Assembly (NCBI GenBank): GCA_937924685.1
Contig: CALEVN010000026.1
Coordinates: forward strand, 83,025 to 147,024
From: an uncultured Candidatus Altimarinota bacterium
Lineage (GTDB): Bacteria > Patescibacteriota > Gracilibacteria > BD1-5 > JAGOOR01
Direction: 5' to 3'
Length of the DNA: 64,000 nt
Within the stretch, counting starts at the first letter, position 1. Each line of letters starts with the position of its first letter. The notes under the pieces were generated by a model that saw only the letters and a list, made by a program, of their open reading frames with translations, did not search any database and was not told the origin of the DNA. Shown here one piece after another: positions 63,071-64,000 of this stretch. Both the position numbers and the translations under genes were made by a program.

Positions 63071-64000
63071 ATGAAAAAGCATATTCACTGTATCGGTATA
63101 GGAGGTATCGGCATATCGGCTCTTGCGCGTTATTATCTGGCACAAGGGTATCGTGTGACCGGGACAAATATGGGACATTCGCCACTTTTGGATACTCTCG
63201 CTTCTGAGGGTATTGAGATAGTCCAAGATGGCGCTTCAGTTATTTCAGAAAGTACAGAAAAAGTCATCTACACTGAAGCAATTATCGACGATGATACACT
63301 TGGGCTGGCTGGTGTTCGCATCAATCATAAATCAGAGATAGAAGCAGGGCAGAGATTTCATGCCCAGATTCTCTCATACCCCGAGGCTCTTGCCGACGTA
63401 TTTCATACATTTCCGATGAAAATAGCCGTTGCTGGTGCGCATGGAAAATCGACAACAAGTGCCATGATAGGGACATTTCTCCATGATTTACAGGCTCAAG
63501 GGACGACGATTACAGGGACATTGGTCAAAGCCTTTGATGGTCGAAATATCTCGTCAGAAGGTCAAAAAATCATGAATATCGAGGCATGTGAATACCGTAA
63601 TGCATTTCTCAAATACAAACCTGACATTGCAGTAGTTACGAATATAGATCCTGATCATCTGGATTTTTTCAAAACAGAAGAAGCGTATTTTAAATCTTTT
63701 GATACATTTATGCGGGAAGCTCAGTGTGTCGTCATCCTTGCGGAAGAATATGAGAAAATAAAAAGTAGGGAAGTATGTCCCATGGATAAATGGGGAAATG
63801 GTAGTATGGTGATCGTTTATCCAGATTATTTCGAGCTCGCAGGAGTAGAATTTAATGCTATTAAGCCAGGAAAATATACCTACACACTGCCAAATCTTCT
63901 CGTTCCAGGTAATCATATCCGTCTTGATGCAAGTCTTGCCTATGTTACCAGCCAACTTCTCCATCTTGATGCCGAAAAATCACTTCAATCACTCGCACAT
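63071..64000 (+). CDS. murC: UDP-N-acetylmuramate-alanine ligase, N-terminal part
   Basis: 310 residues visible; runs off the right edge. IHCIGIGGIGISALARYYLA is the N-terminal nucleotide-binding loop, VAGAHGKSTTSAMIGTFLHD the ATP P-loop (AHGKTTT-like), EACEYRNAFL and VVTNIDPDHLDFF the following Mur-ligase motifs. No UGA appears in the visible part. It adds L-alanine to UDP-MurNAc, the first step of the peptide stem, so the cell makes peptidoglycan. Confidence 0.92.
   Translation, partial: MKKHIHCIGIGGIGISALARYYLAQGYRVTGTNMGHSPLLDTLASEGIEIVQDGASVISESTEKVIYTEAIIDDDTLGLAGVRINHKSEIEAGQRFHAQILSYPEALADVFHTFPMKIAVAGAHGKSTTSAMIGTFLHDLQAQGTTITGTLVKAFDGRNISSEGQKIMNIEACEYRNAFLKYKPDIAVVTNIDPDHLDFFKTEEAYFKSFDTFMREAQCVVILAEEYEKIKSREVCPMDKWGNGSMVIVYPDYFELAGVEFNAIKPGKYTYTLPNLLVPGNHIRLDASLAYVTSQLLHLDAEKSLQSLAH

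Noticed and set aside
1..64000. Large numbers of pseudogenes or frameshifts from UGA stops
   Set aside because: The interrupted frames continue in phase on both sides with family motifs intact and UGA at glycine positions, so recoding explains them.
1..64000. UGA as selenocysteine or tryptophan
   Set aside because: Aligned positions are glycine in many families, no SECIS-like hairpin follows the codons, and tryptophan or cysteine would not fit GxGKS-like or GG motifs.
1..64000. tRNA-Gly(UCA) for UGA decoding
   Set aside because: Looked for but not found; the three tRNAs seen are Leu(CAA), Cys(GCA) and Val(GAC).

Overview
The window reads coherently only if UGA is sense and codes for glycine (translation table 25). 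More than thirty genes in it carry in-frame UGA, and in the recognisable families UGA sits where a glycine is invariant: the second codon of DnaK, the GG pair of the GyrB ATP-lid, the GRFQPFH motif of an NMN adenylyltransferase, Nudix boxes, metallophosphoesterase GDxHG/GNHDG motifs. All chosen gene ends are UAA or UAG. This code, together with short genes, many small secreted or membrane proteins of unknown function and almost no Shine-Dalgarno sequences, points to the candidate phyla radiation, specifically Gracilibacteria (BD1-5) or Absconditabacteria (SR1). Under the standard code about a dozen genes here vanish entirely and many more break into fragments.

Layout. 1-1.4 kb: efflux membrane-fusion protein with a MarR regulator, and a flavodoxin-fold oxidoreductase. 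1.4-4.5 kb: dnaN, a metallophosphoesterase and recF (all leftward), tRNA-Leu. 4.9-7.2 kb: a fused PhzE/TrpE-TrpG-like synthase behind a TrpR-family repressor, with matching operator-like sites in front of both. 7.3-12.6 kb: a cysteine-containing surface protein, yidC, rnpA, rpmH, hisS. 12.7-19.2 kb: secreted and membrane proteins, cyclophilin, a GT2 glycosyltransferase, tRNA-Cys, a UPF0489-like protein. 19.3-22.8 kb: trpS (with an insertion), a second metallophosphoesterase, an NMN adenylyltransferase. 22.8-29.2 kb: dnaK with a CIRCE-like operator, two SLH-like proteins, gyrB. 29.2-31 kb: a GC-rich island of three small genes, each preceded by a related RNA hairpin. 31.2-35.6 kb: VirD4/TraD-like ATPase, membrane proteins including a PrsW-like protease, rpsO. 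35.8-41.8 kb: two very large surface proteins. 41.8-46.4 kb: lytic transglycosylase, prmC, Nudix, hypotheticals. 46.4-50.8 kb: ATP synthase atpBEFHAG, without atpD or atpC. 50.8-60.1 kb: DapA-like aldolase, MutY, PH-domain membrane protein, a Nudix-DoxX fusion, coiled-coil proteins, der, a dnaJ-like gene. 60.1-64 kb: a small foreign-looking gene, tRNA-Val with a nearby partial copy, a hidden HExxH protein, LysE-type exporter and the start of murC.

The genes dnaN, recF, rpmH, rnpA, yidC and gyrB lie in the first 30 kb, which suggests proximity to the replication origin, although dnaA is absent and no convincing DnaA-box cluster was seen. The cell implied makes a peptidoglycan wall (murC, lytic transglycosylase, SLH-like and peptidoglycan-binding-like proteins), has an F-type ATPase and displays large surface proteins.

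The most unusual items are the UGA=Gly decoding, the GC-rich island with three structurally related leader hairpins, the TrpR/PhzE-like regulon, the hidden HExxH protein, and A-rich heptamer repeats, one of them inside prmC.
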